Shown here: in pieces, positions 17,216 to 24,317 of the stretch
Layout of the letters: each line of letters opens with the position of its first letter
Numbering within the stretch: the stretch's first letter is position 1
Source of the DNA: Enterocloster clostridioformis
GTDB lineage: Bacteria > Bacillota > Clostridia > Lachnospirales > Lachnospiraceae
Direction of reading: 5' to 3'
DNA: 64,000 bases
NCBI RefSeq assembly: GCF_020297485.1
Contig: NZ_JAIWZC010000001.1
Span: forward strand, 4,650,001-4,714,000
Position numbers and translations under genes: made by a program
The notes under the pieces: model-generated
Seen by the model: only the letters and a program-made list of their open reading frames with translations
Database searches by the model: none
Told to the model about the DNA's origin: nothing

Positions 17216-18256
17216 ATGTCTGACTGTAGGAAGTATGTGGATTATATAATGGAGCAGGCCAAGAATCTGCTGGCCATTGACAGTCCTTCCGGTTATGGCA
17301 GGGAAGTCACGGAGTACCTGTTAAAGGAATTGGAAGCATTGGGGATGCCGGCCAGGCGCACGGTAAAGGGAGGAGTCATCGCCGATTTCGGAGGCAGGAA
17401 TAAGGAAGACGGAATCCTGCTGGAGGCCCACTGTGATACCCTGGGCGGCATGGTTGCCCAGATTAAGGAAAACGGCAGGCTGAAGCTGACCAATATAGGA
17501 GGCATGAAGCCGGCTAATGCCGAGGCTGAGAATGTTCGGATTATCACCAAGGCGGACGGAATCTATGAGGGAACCTGCCAGCTGGTGGATGCTTCCGTAC
17601 ATGTAAACGGCAGCTATGAGAAGACCGAGCGCACATGGGATACGGTGGAGGTGCTGGTGGACGAGGATGTTAAGTGCAGGGAAGACGCGGTGAAACTTGG
17701 CATTATGCCTGGCGATTATGTGTGCTTTGAACCCAGGACAAGGATTACCTCATCCGGTTATATCAAGAGCCGTTTTCTGGATGATAAGCTGTCCGCAGCC
17801 ATTTTGATGGGATATGCCAAATATATTAAGGATGAGTCCGTGAACCCTGAGCGCCGGGTATATGCCCATTTTACTATCTATGAGGAAGTGGGACACGGCG
17901 GCGCTGCTTCTGTTCCGGAGGGCGTGACCGAAGCCTGGTCCGTGGACATGGGCTGTGTGGGAGAGGGCCTTCAGTGTACGGAGCGTGAGGTATCCATCTG
18001 TGCAAAGGACAGCGGCGGCCCCTATAACTGCGATATCGTGTGCCGTCTGGTAGAGCTGGCAAAGGAGCATGGAATCGGCTATGTCGTGGATGTGTATCCG
18101 CATTACGGTTCTGATGTTGAGACTACCCTGAAAGCAGGCCATGACGTGCGCCATGCCCTGATTGGGCCGGGCGTCTACGCATCCCATGGATATGAGAGAA
18201 GCCATAGGGATGGCGCAGAGAATACGTTCAGGCTGATTCAGGCATATATCGGGTAA
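17216..18256 (+). CDS. M42 family glutamyl/aminopeptidase
   Basis: 346 residues, the usual length of the M42 family of cobalt/zinc aminopeptidases that form large dodecameric shells in the cytoplasm. Metal and catalytic residues can be read in LLEAHCDTLGG (His and the catalytic Asp), SRFLDDKLS (bridging Asp), YEEVGHGGA (catalytic Glu pair), SVDMGCVG (Asp) and ASHGYERSH (final His). AAAGGAG at 17202-17208 and the promoter at 17147 fix the start at 17216. The gene stands alone between the HEPN island and the sporulation genes. Confidence 0.93.
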   Translation: MSDCRKYVDYIMEQAKNLLAIDSPSGYGREVTEYLLKELEALGMPARRTVKGGVIADFGGRNKEDGILLEAHCDTLGGMVAQIKENGRLKLTNIGGMKPANAEAENVRIITKADGIYEGTCQLVDASVHVNGSYEKTERTWDTVEVLVDEDVKCREDAVKLGIMPGDYVCFEPRTRITSSGYIKSRFLDDKLSAAILMGYAKYIKDESVNPERRVYAHFTIYEEVGHGGAASVPEGVTEAWSVDMGCVGEGLQCTEREVSICAKDSGGPYNCDIVCRLVELAKEHGIGYVVDVYPHYGSDVETTLKAGHDVRHALIGPGVYASHGYERSHRDGAENTFRLIQAYIG

Positions 18257-18283
18257 GTCTGGGAAAATATTATATAATAACCT

Positions 18284-18326
18284 AAATATCGCCTGCCGGC
18301 ATGAGAACGGTGCGGCGATATTTTTT
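18284..18326 (+). terminator. Terminator after the M42 gene
   Basis: AAATATCGCC (18284-18293) pairs with GGCGATATTT (18314-18323) and runs into a T-tract. Confidence 0.8.
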
Positions 18327-18420
18327 GTGCTGTAAAAGGCATGGCACATAGGTATGTCCTAATATTCATATATTAATGATAGGGGAGTACCCTGATACAG
18401 GAAGGAGGGGATTGGATTTT

Positions 18421-19374
18421 GTGAATAAACGCGTCATATGGGCGGCCCTCACCGGGCTCATGGTGCCTTATGTAGGAACCCTTGCATGGACAGGCACGAT
18501 CCGGGGAGAGGAACTGCGCTATGAGCAGCAGAAGGAGGTATCCGGCAGGCGGCGGATTCTTTTGGACCGGACCGGCGGCTCCTACTATATGGATATGGAG
18601 GAATACCTGCCCGGAGTCATTGCCAGGCAGGCGCCGGTGGAGTACGAGCCGGAAGCACTGAAAGCCCAGGCCATCATTGCCAGGACATACATATGCAGGC
18701 AGATGGAGGGCGCCGGGGATGAGGAAGAGATAGCGGAATCCGCCCTGGATATGGATTATCTGGAGGCGGACCAGTTAAAAAAGCTGTGGGGTTCCAGCCA
18801 GTTCCCGGAATATTACAAAAAACTGGAGGACGCGGTAAAGGCCACCTCCGGTATTGTCATGACCTACGAGGGAAAATGTATTGATCCCATGTATTGCAGG
18901 GCCACGGCCGGCATGACGAGACAGGGGGATTTTACCCATCCCTATCTTCAGACCGTGGACTGTCCCGGGGATGTGGAGGCAGAGGGATACATGCAGATGC
19001 TTTCCTTTTCCAGGGAATCGTTTGTGTCGGATATCAACGGCATTCCAGCCGGGGAATCCGGCCCCAGGACCGTTGAGGCATCTCAGGTGCCGGACACCAT
19101 ACAGATTGTGTCCAGGGACGATGCCGGGTATGTGGATACCGTACAGATTGGCAGTGCCGGCTACACAGGAGAGGAGGTGCAGTATGCCCTGGGCCTGGCT
19201 TCCTCCTGCTTTGTGCTGGAGCCCTATGAGGACGGAATCAGGGCGGTGGTGAAGGGAATTGGGCACGGCTACGGGCTGAGCCAGGCCACTGCCAATGAGA
19301 AAGCAAAGGAGGGATGGAAGGCCGAAGATATCCTTGGATATTTTTATAAAAATATTGCTTTCATTTCTGAATAA
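18421..19374 (+). CDS. spoIID: SpoIID/LytB-domain protein (stage II sporulation protein D homologue)
   Basis: 317 residues. One N-terminal transmembrane segment (IWAALTGLMVPYVGTLAW) is followed by the SpoIID domain: MEEYLPGVIARQAPVEYEPEALKAQAIIARTY is the characteristic entry, with GHGYGLSQATANEKAKEG near the end. SpoIID is a lytic transglycosylase acting on denuded glycan strands in the septum during engulfment. The GTG at 18421 is preferred because AAGGAGGGG lies ten bases upstream; an ATG at 18376 lacks a binding site. The adjacent SpoIIQ-like gene supports the sporulation role; a few vegetative SpoIID-domain proteins exist, so the symbol is not certain. Confidence 0.85.
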   Translation: MNKRVIWAALTGLMVPYVGTLAWTGTIRGEELRYEQQKEVSGRRRILLDRTGGSYYMDMEEYLPGVIARQAPVEYEPEALKAQAIIARTYICRQMEGAGDEEEIAESALDMDYLEADQLKKLWGSSQFPEYYKKLEDAVKATSGIVMTYEGKCIDPMYCRATAGMTRQGDFTHPYLQTVDCPGDVEAEGYMQMLSFSRESFVSDINGIPAGESGPRTVEASQVPDTIQIVSRDDAGYVDTVQIGSAGYTGEEVQYALGLASSCFVLEPYEDGIRAVVKGIGHGYGLSQATANEKAKEGWKAEDILGYFYKNIAFISE

Positions 19375-19414
19375 GTAGCCTTGGTTTGGTAAGAATAGTA
19401 CCGAGGTGATAAAC

Positions 19415-20170
19415 GTGAAAGAGAAAGTAAACCAGATGTTCAAGGATAAGCTGTTTCTTGTCATGCTAGTGTTAGGCCTGCTGACTATAGTAGCCGCAGC
19501 AGGAGTGATTACCGTACAAAGAGGAAAAGGTAATGAGACCAATCCATACCTTGAAGTGCCCCAGCCCGAAATGATTGCCCAGGAGACCGCACCGGAAATG
19601 CCGCAGGTGGCAGGTGCCTCTGATGCGGCAAAAGAGACACAAAAGAGCGAGCCGGCTCCTACCAAGGCGGCCGTGGCCCAGAACGCCAACCAGGGAAATG
19701 ACCTGGCGGCGGAAGCTGGAGCGGGAAAAGATGCGGCCGATGCGCTGGTGCTGAATTTTACAGATACCAGCAAGATGGAGTGGCCCGTAAAGGGAAATGT
19801 GCTTTTGGACTACAGCATGGACCAGACCATTTATTTCCCCACCCTGGACCAGTACAAATGCAATCCCGGACTGGTGATACAGTCTGATGTGAGCACTCCG
19901 GTGGGCGCCCCGGCCAATGCCAGGATACTGGAAGTGGGCTCCAATGAGGAAATCGGAAATTACGTTGTCATGGACCTGGGCAATGAGTACACAGCTACCT
20001 GCGGCCAGTTAAAGGAGGTCTGCGCGGCAGAGGGCGAGTACTTGAAAAAGGGACAGACCCTGGGCTACGTGTCAGAGCCAACCAAGTATTATTCCGTGGA
20101 AGGCGTCAATGTATTCTTTGAACTGAAACATCAGGATAAGACGGTGGACCCGTTAGATTATATGGAATAG
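19415..20170 (+). CDS. spoIIQ: SpoIIQ-like protein with degenerate M23 peptidase domain
   Basis: 251 residues: cytoplasmic tail, one transmembrane helix (LFLVMLVLGLLTIVAAAGVITV), a Pro/Ala/Glu-rich linker, and a C-terminal M23 (LytM) fold from about residue 130. The catalytic metal ligands of M23 are lost: the first His-x3-Asp is replaced in CNPGLVIQS and the HxH site in YTATCGQL, while the final strand reads FFELKH. SpoIIQ of Bacillus subtilis is likewise an inactive LytM protein that tethers the forespore to SpoIIIAH. GAGGTGAT precedes the GTG start at 19415. The gene lies 40 bases after spoIID, the usual clostridial order, and is followed by a terminator. Confidence 0.8.
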   Translation: MKEKVNQMFKDKLFLVMLVLGLLTIVAAAGVITVQRGKGNETNPYLEVPQPEMIAQETAPEMPQVAGASDAAKETQKSEPAPTKAAVAQNANQGNDLAAEAGAGKDAADALVLNFTDTSKMEWPVKGNVLLDYSMDQTIYFPTLDQYKCNPGLVIQSDVSTPVGAPANARILEVGSNEEIGNYVVMDLGNEYTATCGQLKEVCAAEGEYLKKGQTLGYVSEPTKYYSVEGVNVFFELKHQDKTVDPLDYME

Positions 20171-20216
20171 GGTCTTGAAAATTATCGGTAAAACGTAAAT
20201 AGTGTAAAGTAATTCG

Positions 20217-20259
20217 GGAAGAGCAGAAAGCATAGAGATGTTTTCTGCTCTTCCTTTTT
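20217..20259 (+). terminator. Terminator after the spoIIQ-like gene
   Basis: GGAAGAGCAGAAA (20217-20229) is complementary to 20242-20254 and followed by TTTTT. Confidence 0.85.
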
Positions 20260-20310
20260 GTACGTGAAATATAGAAAGCGAATGCATTACAGTGTTCCCA
20301 AAAATTTGCC

Positions 20311-20753
20311 ATGTTTTCCACCCTCATAGGCTGTGCGCTCAACGTCGTTCTGGATCCTGTGGCTATCTTTGTGATGGGATGGGGAATGAAAGGAGCTGCC
20401 CTGGCTGCCATCACCGGCCAGATTGTATCCGCCCTTTTGACGGTTTATTATCTGTTTAAGCCCAAATCCTTCTGCCTGAAGCCTGTAAGCTTTAAGCCGG
20501 ACGCAGAGATACTGAAGCTTGTCCTGGCTTTTCCAGGCTGCTGTCCCTTCTCAGGGACTTCGTGTTAAGCGTGCCTTTGGCCCTGATGCTGCCGGGATTC
20601 TTTGGGGTGACAGGGGCCCTGTACTCCGGCCCTGTGGCGGATATAGTCTCCTCTGGGGCGGCAGTGCTGTTCATGGCAATGGTATTCAGAAAATTAAAAC
20701 GCCTGGAGGATGGGGAAGTGGCGTTGTCCACATACGGGCGCATCAGCCCATAG
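20311..20753 (+). pseudogene. MATE-family efflux transporter remnant
   Basis: Two segments of a MATE drug/sodium antiporter. The first (20311-20568) reads MFSTLIGCALNVVLDPVAIF and GMKGAALAAITGQIVSALL, which lies in the middle of the N-terminal half of MATE proteins. The second (about 20545-20753), in another frame, reads VPLALMLPGFFGVTGALYSGPVADI and is close to the C-terminus. The beginning and some 150 central residues are missing. No ribosome binding site remains and a terminator lies just upstream, so it is not expressed. Confidence 0.8.
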
Positions 20754-20929
20754 ATATTCTTTCCCGCCGGGCAGCGGTCAGAGCCTTACGGAAAATCTGC
20801 TTAAAACAATTCGGGCAGCAGGCTGTGCCGCTCCGGTGGGCGCGGATTTCTTTGGCTTTTCATTGCCAGGGTAATATAGTACAATTATTCCAACAGCACA
20901 GAAGCATTTGGAAAGGGAGGAATGTTTGG

Positions 20930-21595
20930 ATGGAGACGCAAAGAAATGAACACAGGAACCAGAACGGTAGGATAGAGGGAATGAGAGACCAGGACAGTGC
21001 GGCAAAACGCATGGAGGATGGACGCCTGTATTTTCCGGGAGACGAGGATATTCTGAAGGGGCAGATGGCCTGTATGGAACTGCTCTATGATTACAATGCA
21101 ACCAGGCCAAAGGAAAGCGCCAGGCGTGCCGGTCTGCTGGAGCAGATGTTCGGCTCCATTGGACGGGACTGCTATATTGAACCGCCTCTTCACAGCAACT
21201 GGGGAGGCAGACACGTGTATATGGGGGACTTTGTCTATGCCAACTTTAACCTGACACTGGTGGATGACGGGGAGATTTATATTGGCTCCCATTGCATGAT
21301 TGGGCCCAATGTGACCATTGCCACTGCAGGACATCCGGTGGAACCGGAGCTTCGCAGGAAAGGAATCCAGTTCAACATGCCGGTGCGTATTGGTGAGAAT
21401 GTGTGGATAGGGGCGGGAGCCGTGGTAGTGCCGGGGGTTACCATTGGGGATAATTCTGTGATTGGCGCGGGAAGCGTGGTTACCAGGGATATTCCCGCCA
21501 ATGTGGTGGCAGTGGGAAACCCGTGCCGTATCCTCAGGGAGATAGGGGAACGGGACAGAATGTATTATTATAAGGACCGGAAGATTGATATGTGA
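20930..21595 (+). CDS. Maltose/galactoside-type O-acetyltransferase (left-handed beta-helix)
   Basis: 221 residues with the hexapeptide-repeat acetyltransferase fold of the Maa/LacA group: IGRDCYIEPPLHSNWGGRHVYMG, the catalytic His in IATAGHPVEPE, and repeated isoleucine-patch motifs (IGENVWIGAGAVVVPGVTIGDNSVIGAGSVVTRDIP). It transfers acetyl from acetyl-CoA to a sugar 6-hydroxyl; the substrate is open. ATG 20930 with GGGAGG at 20915-20920 is chosen; the N-terminal 30 residues (rich in Asn, Arg, Gln, Glu) are longer than usual and an internal ATG (MEDGRLYFPGD) may be the ancestral start. The 175 bases between the MATE remnant and this gene show nothing definite. Confidence 0.9.
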   Translation: METQRNEHRNQNGRIEGMRDQDSAAKRMEDGRLYFPGDEDILKGQMACMELLYDYNATRPKESARRAGLLEQMFGSIGRDCYIEPPLHSNWGGRHVYMGDFVYANFNLTLVDDGEIYIGSHCMIGPNVTIATAGHPVEPELRRKGIQFNMPVRIGENVWIGAGAVVVPGVTIGDNSVIGAGSVVTRDIPANVVAVGNPCRILREIGERDRMYYYKDRKIDM

Positions 21596-21708
21596 TTTCG
21601 GTCCGTGTCTGAGTGCTTTTTGTACATGGCAAGAGGGCAGGAATCACAAAAAAGCGTGTCCGCACATATACCATACCAGTGTGTGCAGACACGCTTTTAA
21701 AATGACTT

Positions 21709-21894
21709 TTATTTAACCTTACCCAGCCGCTTTTTCGTATACTTTTTAGCCTTGCATTTACAGTGGCCGCATCCCGCGGCCAGGTGCGTGGCTTTTTTGA
21801 CTTTCTTAAAGGAATCAGCGCCTTCTTCAATTGCCTTTTTAATATCGTCCTTTGTCACCTTAAAGCAGGGACATATGTACTTATCCTTCCCCAT
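21709..21894 (-). CDS. BFD-like [2Fe-2S] protein
   Basis: 61 residues. Four cysteines in the spacing C-x-C-x31-C-x2-C (CPC near the start, CGHC near the end) match bacterioferritin-associated ferredoxin domains, which bind a [2Fe-2S] cluster and can donate electrons to ferritin-like proteins to release iron. It is encoded immediately after the ferritin gene; the ferritin TGA and this ATG share one base (TGATG). That arrangement strongly supports a ferritin reductase role, though the role itself is inferred. Lys-rich C-terminus. Confidence 0.82.
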   Translation of the reverse strand: MGKDKYICPCFKVTKDDIKKAIEEGADSFKKVKKATHLAAGCGHCKCKAKKYTKKRLGKVK

Positions 21895-21896
21895 CA

Positions 21897-22406
21897 CAGC
21901 ACCAGTGAGGGCGCGGTGTAGACCCTTGCCGCCAGTTCGGAATCCAGCATGTAGAGTCCCTTGGGATCATGGCCGAACAGGTCGAAACGCTTTACCAGTT
22001 CACTGGCGTTCTTCTCCTCTTCGCCCTGCTCCTTTACGAACCAGTCCAAAAACTGCATGGTACGGAAATCCTTAACGGAATACGCGGCGTCATAAATATC
22101 ATGGATAAGCCCGGTCACATAGTTTTCGTGCTCCAGCCCGGCAGTGAGAGGTCCCCTGAAGTCCTCAAATACCCTGTCCGGCTTGGCGATGGCCTCCAGC
22201 GTTATTTTCTCTCCGTTGTTCTGCAGATACTGGATGAACAGCATGGCATGGTCGCGTTCCTCCTGGGCCTGGACCTGGTACCAGTTGGAAAAGCCGCTCA
22301 GCTCCGCGTCCTTGTAGTAGTTGGCAAAATCCAGATACAGATAAGCGGAGTAAAATTCTTTGTTTACCTGTGTGTTAATAAGTTCTGCTACCTTTTTATC
22401 TAACAT
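21897..22406 (-). CDS. ftnA: Ferritin
   Basis: About 170 residues, a four-helix-bundle non-haem ferritin. Ferroxidase ligands can be read as Glu in NKEFYSAYLYLD, Glu and His in QEERDHAMLF, and Glu in VKEQGEEEK. It oxidises Fe(II) and stores the mineral in a 24-mer shell. TAAGGAGG-type ribosome binding site (complement of 22411-22420) precedes the ATG. The stop codon (TGA at 21894-21896) overlaps the next gene. An AT-rich palindromic element just upstream may be a Fur/PerR-type site. Confidence 0.95.
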
Positions 22407-22425
22407 GTACAGCCTCCTTAAATAT

Positions 22426-22447
22426 ATAATTATAATTTAATAATTAT
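22426..22447 (-). promoter_or_regulatory. Possible Fur/PerR-type operator upstream of ferritin
   Basis: ATAATTAT at 22426-22433 and again at 22440-22447 in a self-complementary AT-rich setting, just upstream of the ferritin ribosome binding site. The spacing and composition resemble Fur/PerR boxes, but AT-rich promoters can look like this by chance. Confidence 0.3.
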
Positions 22448-22553
22448 GTTCAGGTGTATCTCCATCATACCTGTTTTATATGCCTTTGGCAAGAAAAATC
22501 TGGGGATTTGGAGCGTTTGGAGGAATTTGGATCCGGGACCTGCTTCCGATTTG

Positions 22554-23909
22554 TCAGAAGAGCTCCCGGCTCCATGCCTCGGCCAGACGGTCCAGCGTGA
22601 AAAATGCATTGGCAGGGCTGGTGGATGGACATTTGACGGCTTCCCTTCCTGTTTTTTCCTGACAGTATTTGCGGTACAGCTGAAAGGCCGTGTCGCCGTT
22701 GGCAATGATTGTTTCGATGCCGGCCGTGCGGAGAATCCGGTTTAAGTCCGTGGGTATCACATTGCGGATGCTCCGGTCGCTGGAGCCCTTAATGTCACAG
22801 GCAGCCACCACGTCCCAGAGCGCGATATGATGGCGCGTCAGCAGACGTTTCTTATCCTCTGTGGTTTCAGGCACGGGTTCTTCAAACAGGCGGGCCATCA
22901 ATTTCCAGAAGCGGTTCTGGGGATGGCCGTAGTAAAAGTTTTGCTCCCTGGATTTTACCGAGGGAAAGCTTCCGAGTATCAGTATGCGGGATGTCTCATC
23001 GTATATGGGACCCAGTGTGTGGCATACACGGGTGTAGCCTGCTGGAAGTTCATCCTCAATGTAATCCTCCTCGCTCAGCTTTTTCCTGAGCCGGCTCATG
23101 GGGGCTCCGATTCCGCCGTCCTTTGCGATGGACACGGCAAAGGCGTTGATTTTCAGCTTGTTTTCTTCATACAGATCCATGCTCTGGTACAATTCTTTGT
23201 AATCCTTAAGGAGACGGAGCTTTAGCTTCACGGCATTGGCCTTTTTCCAGTCCGTGCTCACCAGGCTGCCCTTGCGTTTCATATAGTAGTAAACCGGAGT
23301 CTGGATGGCCGTGAACCGCTTCGCGTACCGGATGAAGTTCAGGTTAAATAAAAAGTCCTCGCACCAGCGCAGATCCTCGTCCATCTTAAGCTGATGCTCC
23401 CGGACAATGCTGCGGCGGTACAGCTTATTCCACAGTACGCCGTAATAAAAGTCAGCAGGCTCCCGCATCATATATTCCGCGTACTGGGCCCTGGTCAGAA
23501 GCCCCCGTTCCCGTATGTGCTGCTTTTCCGTGAACACAGCCCCGTCCACCCGGTAAAAGTCTGAGACGACCAGATCGCAGTCGAATTTTCTGGCGGCATG
23601 AACAAAGCTTTCCGTGGCGTCAGGGGTCAGCCAGTCATCGCTGTCCATGAACTGCAGGTATTCGCCCCTGGCAGTCTCAATGGCCTGGTTACGGCTGTCG
23701 GAAACCCCGGTATTTTCCTTGTTGATAACACGGAATCGGCAGTCCATTTTTTCATATTCCCGGCAGATTTTAAGGCTTGTATCCTGGCTTCCGTCGTTTA
23801 CTACGATTATTTCCATGTCCTGGAAGGTCTGCTCCATAGCGCTGTTCAGACAGCGCCGCAGGTATTTTTCCGCATTGTAGACAGGTATGATAAGTGAAAC
23901 AAAAGGCAT
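22554..23909 (-). CDS. Fusion of GT2 glycosyltransferase and family 6 uracil/hypoxanthine-DNA glycosylase
   Basis: 451 residues in one uninterrupted frame. Residues 1 to about 280 are a family 2 glycosyltransferase (FVSLIIPVYNAEKYL, VVNDGSQDTS, and DxD-type FMDSDDWL), normally used in surface polysaccharide synthesis. Residues 292-451 are a complete DNA-deoxyinosine glycosylase of the uracil-DNA glycosylase superfamily (HTLGPIYDETSRILILGSFPS, YYGHPQNRFW, and the late motif STSPANAF). In relatives these are separate proteins, and the second part begins where a free glycosylase would. The ATG at 23909 has GGAGG ten bases before it; the ATG at 23918 is too close. The fusion may be genuine or the product of a small deletion that removed a stop codon. 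Confidence 0.8.
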   Translation of the reverse strand: MPFVSLIIPVYNAEKYLRRCLNSAMEQTFQDMEIIVVNDGSQDTSLKICREYEKMDCRFRVINKENTGVSDSRNQAIETARGEYLQFMDSDDWLTPDATESFVHAARKFDCDLVVSDFYRVDGAVFTEKQHIRERGLLTRAQYAEYMMREPADFYYGVLWNKLYRRSIVREHQLKMDEDLRWCEDFLFNLNFIRYAKRFTAIQTPVYYYMKRKGSLVSTDWKKANAVKLKLRLLKDYKELYQSMDLYEENKLKINAFAVSIAKDGGIGAPMSRLRKKLSEEDYIEDELPAGYTRVCHTLGPIYDETSRILILGSFPSVKSREQNFYYGHPQNRFWKLMARLFEEPVPETTEDKKRLLTRHHIALWDVVAACDIKGSSDRSIRNVIPTDLNRILRTAGIETIIANGDTAFQLYRKYCQEKTGREAVKCPSTSPANAFFTLDRLAEAWSRELF

Positions 23910-23985
23910 GTCAGTCATTCCTCCGAATTTTCATTGTCCTTTTCGTATGGCATAATTTAGTATAGCACAATTTGAAATAAAAATG

Positions 23986-24014
23986 TTGACTGGAGCTTTT
24001 AAATCTGCTATTAT
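23986..24014 (+). promoter_or_regulatory. Near-consensus promoter upstream of the MutS2-like gene
   Basis: TTGACT (23986-23991), exactly 17 bases, TATTAT (24009-24014). It drives a leader of about 300 bases before the MutS2-like ORF. Confidence 0.75.
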
Positions 24015-24020
24015 CAAATG

Positions 24021-24217
24021 CAGTAATAGTTAAAGAGAGGTGTCTTTTTGTTAATTGTATCTGTTTGTGGAAGATAAATAAACCGATTGCGTACATGAAA
24101 TGATTGTCCGTTTGGCGGGCCTTGTTTTTGTGTACTCCGGAATCCATGACAGATGAATCATATGGTATCTTTTGAAACCTATGCGACATTGCCTGTAGTG
24201 GATGTCCGTAGGTTTTT
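24021..24217 (+). ncRNA. Leader RNA or small RNA ending in an intrinsic terminator
   Basis: Between the strong promoter at 23986 and the MutS2-like gene at 24318 there is about 200 bases without coding potential that end in a two-part stem, AAACCTA (24175-24181) with TAGGTTT (24209-24215) enclosing GACAT/ATGTC, followed by a T-run. This is the layout of a terminator-controlled leader (riboswitch-like) or of an independent small RNA. I cannot match it to a known class. Confidence 0.4.
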
Positions 24218-24317
24218 TTGTCTTCCATTTTCATGTTCGTAACCGATTCAACATTATCATATATCCCCAGCAGGGAACAGAGATGAACAAGGAAACAGAG
24301 AGGAAACAGACAGAACA

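Noticed and set aside
22446..22745. Forward ORF opposite the glycosylase end
   Set aside because: Shadow of the conserved DNA glycosylase domain on the minus strand.
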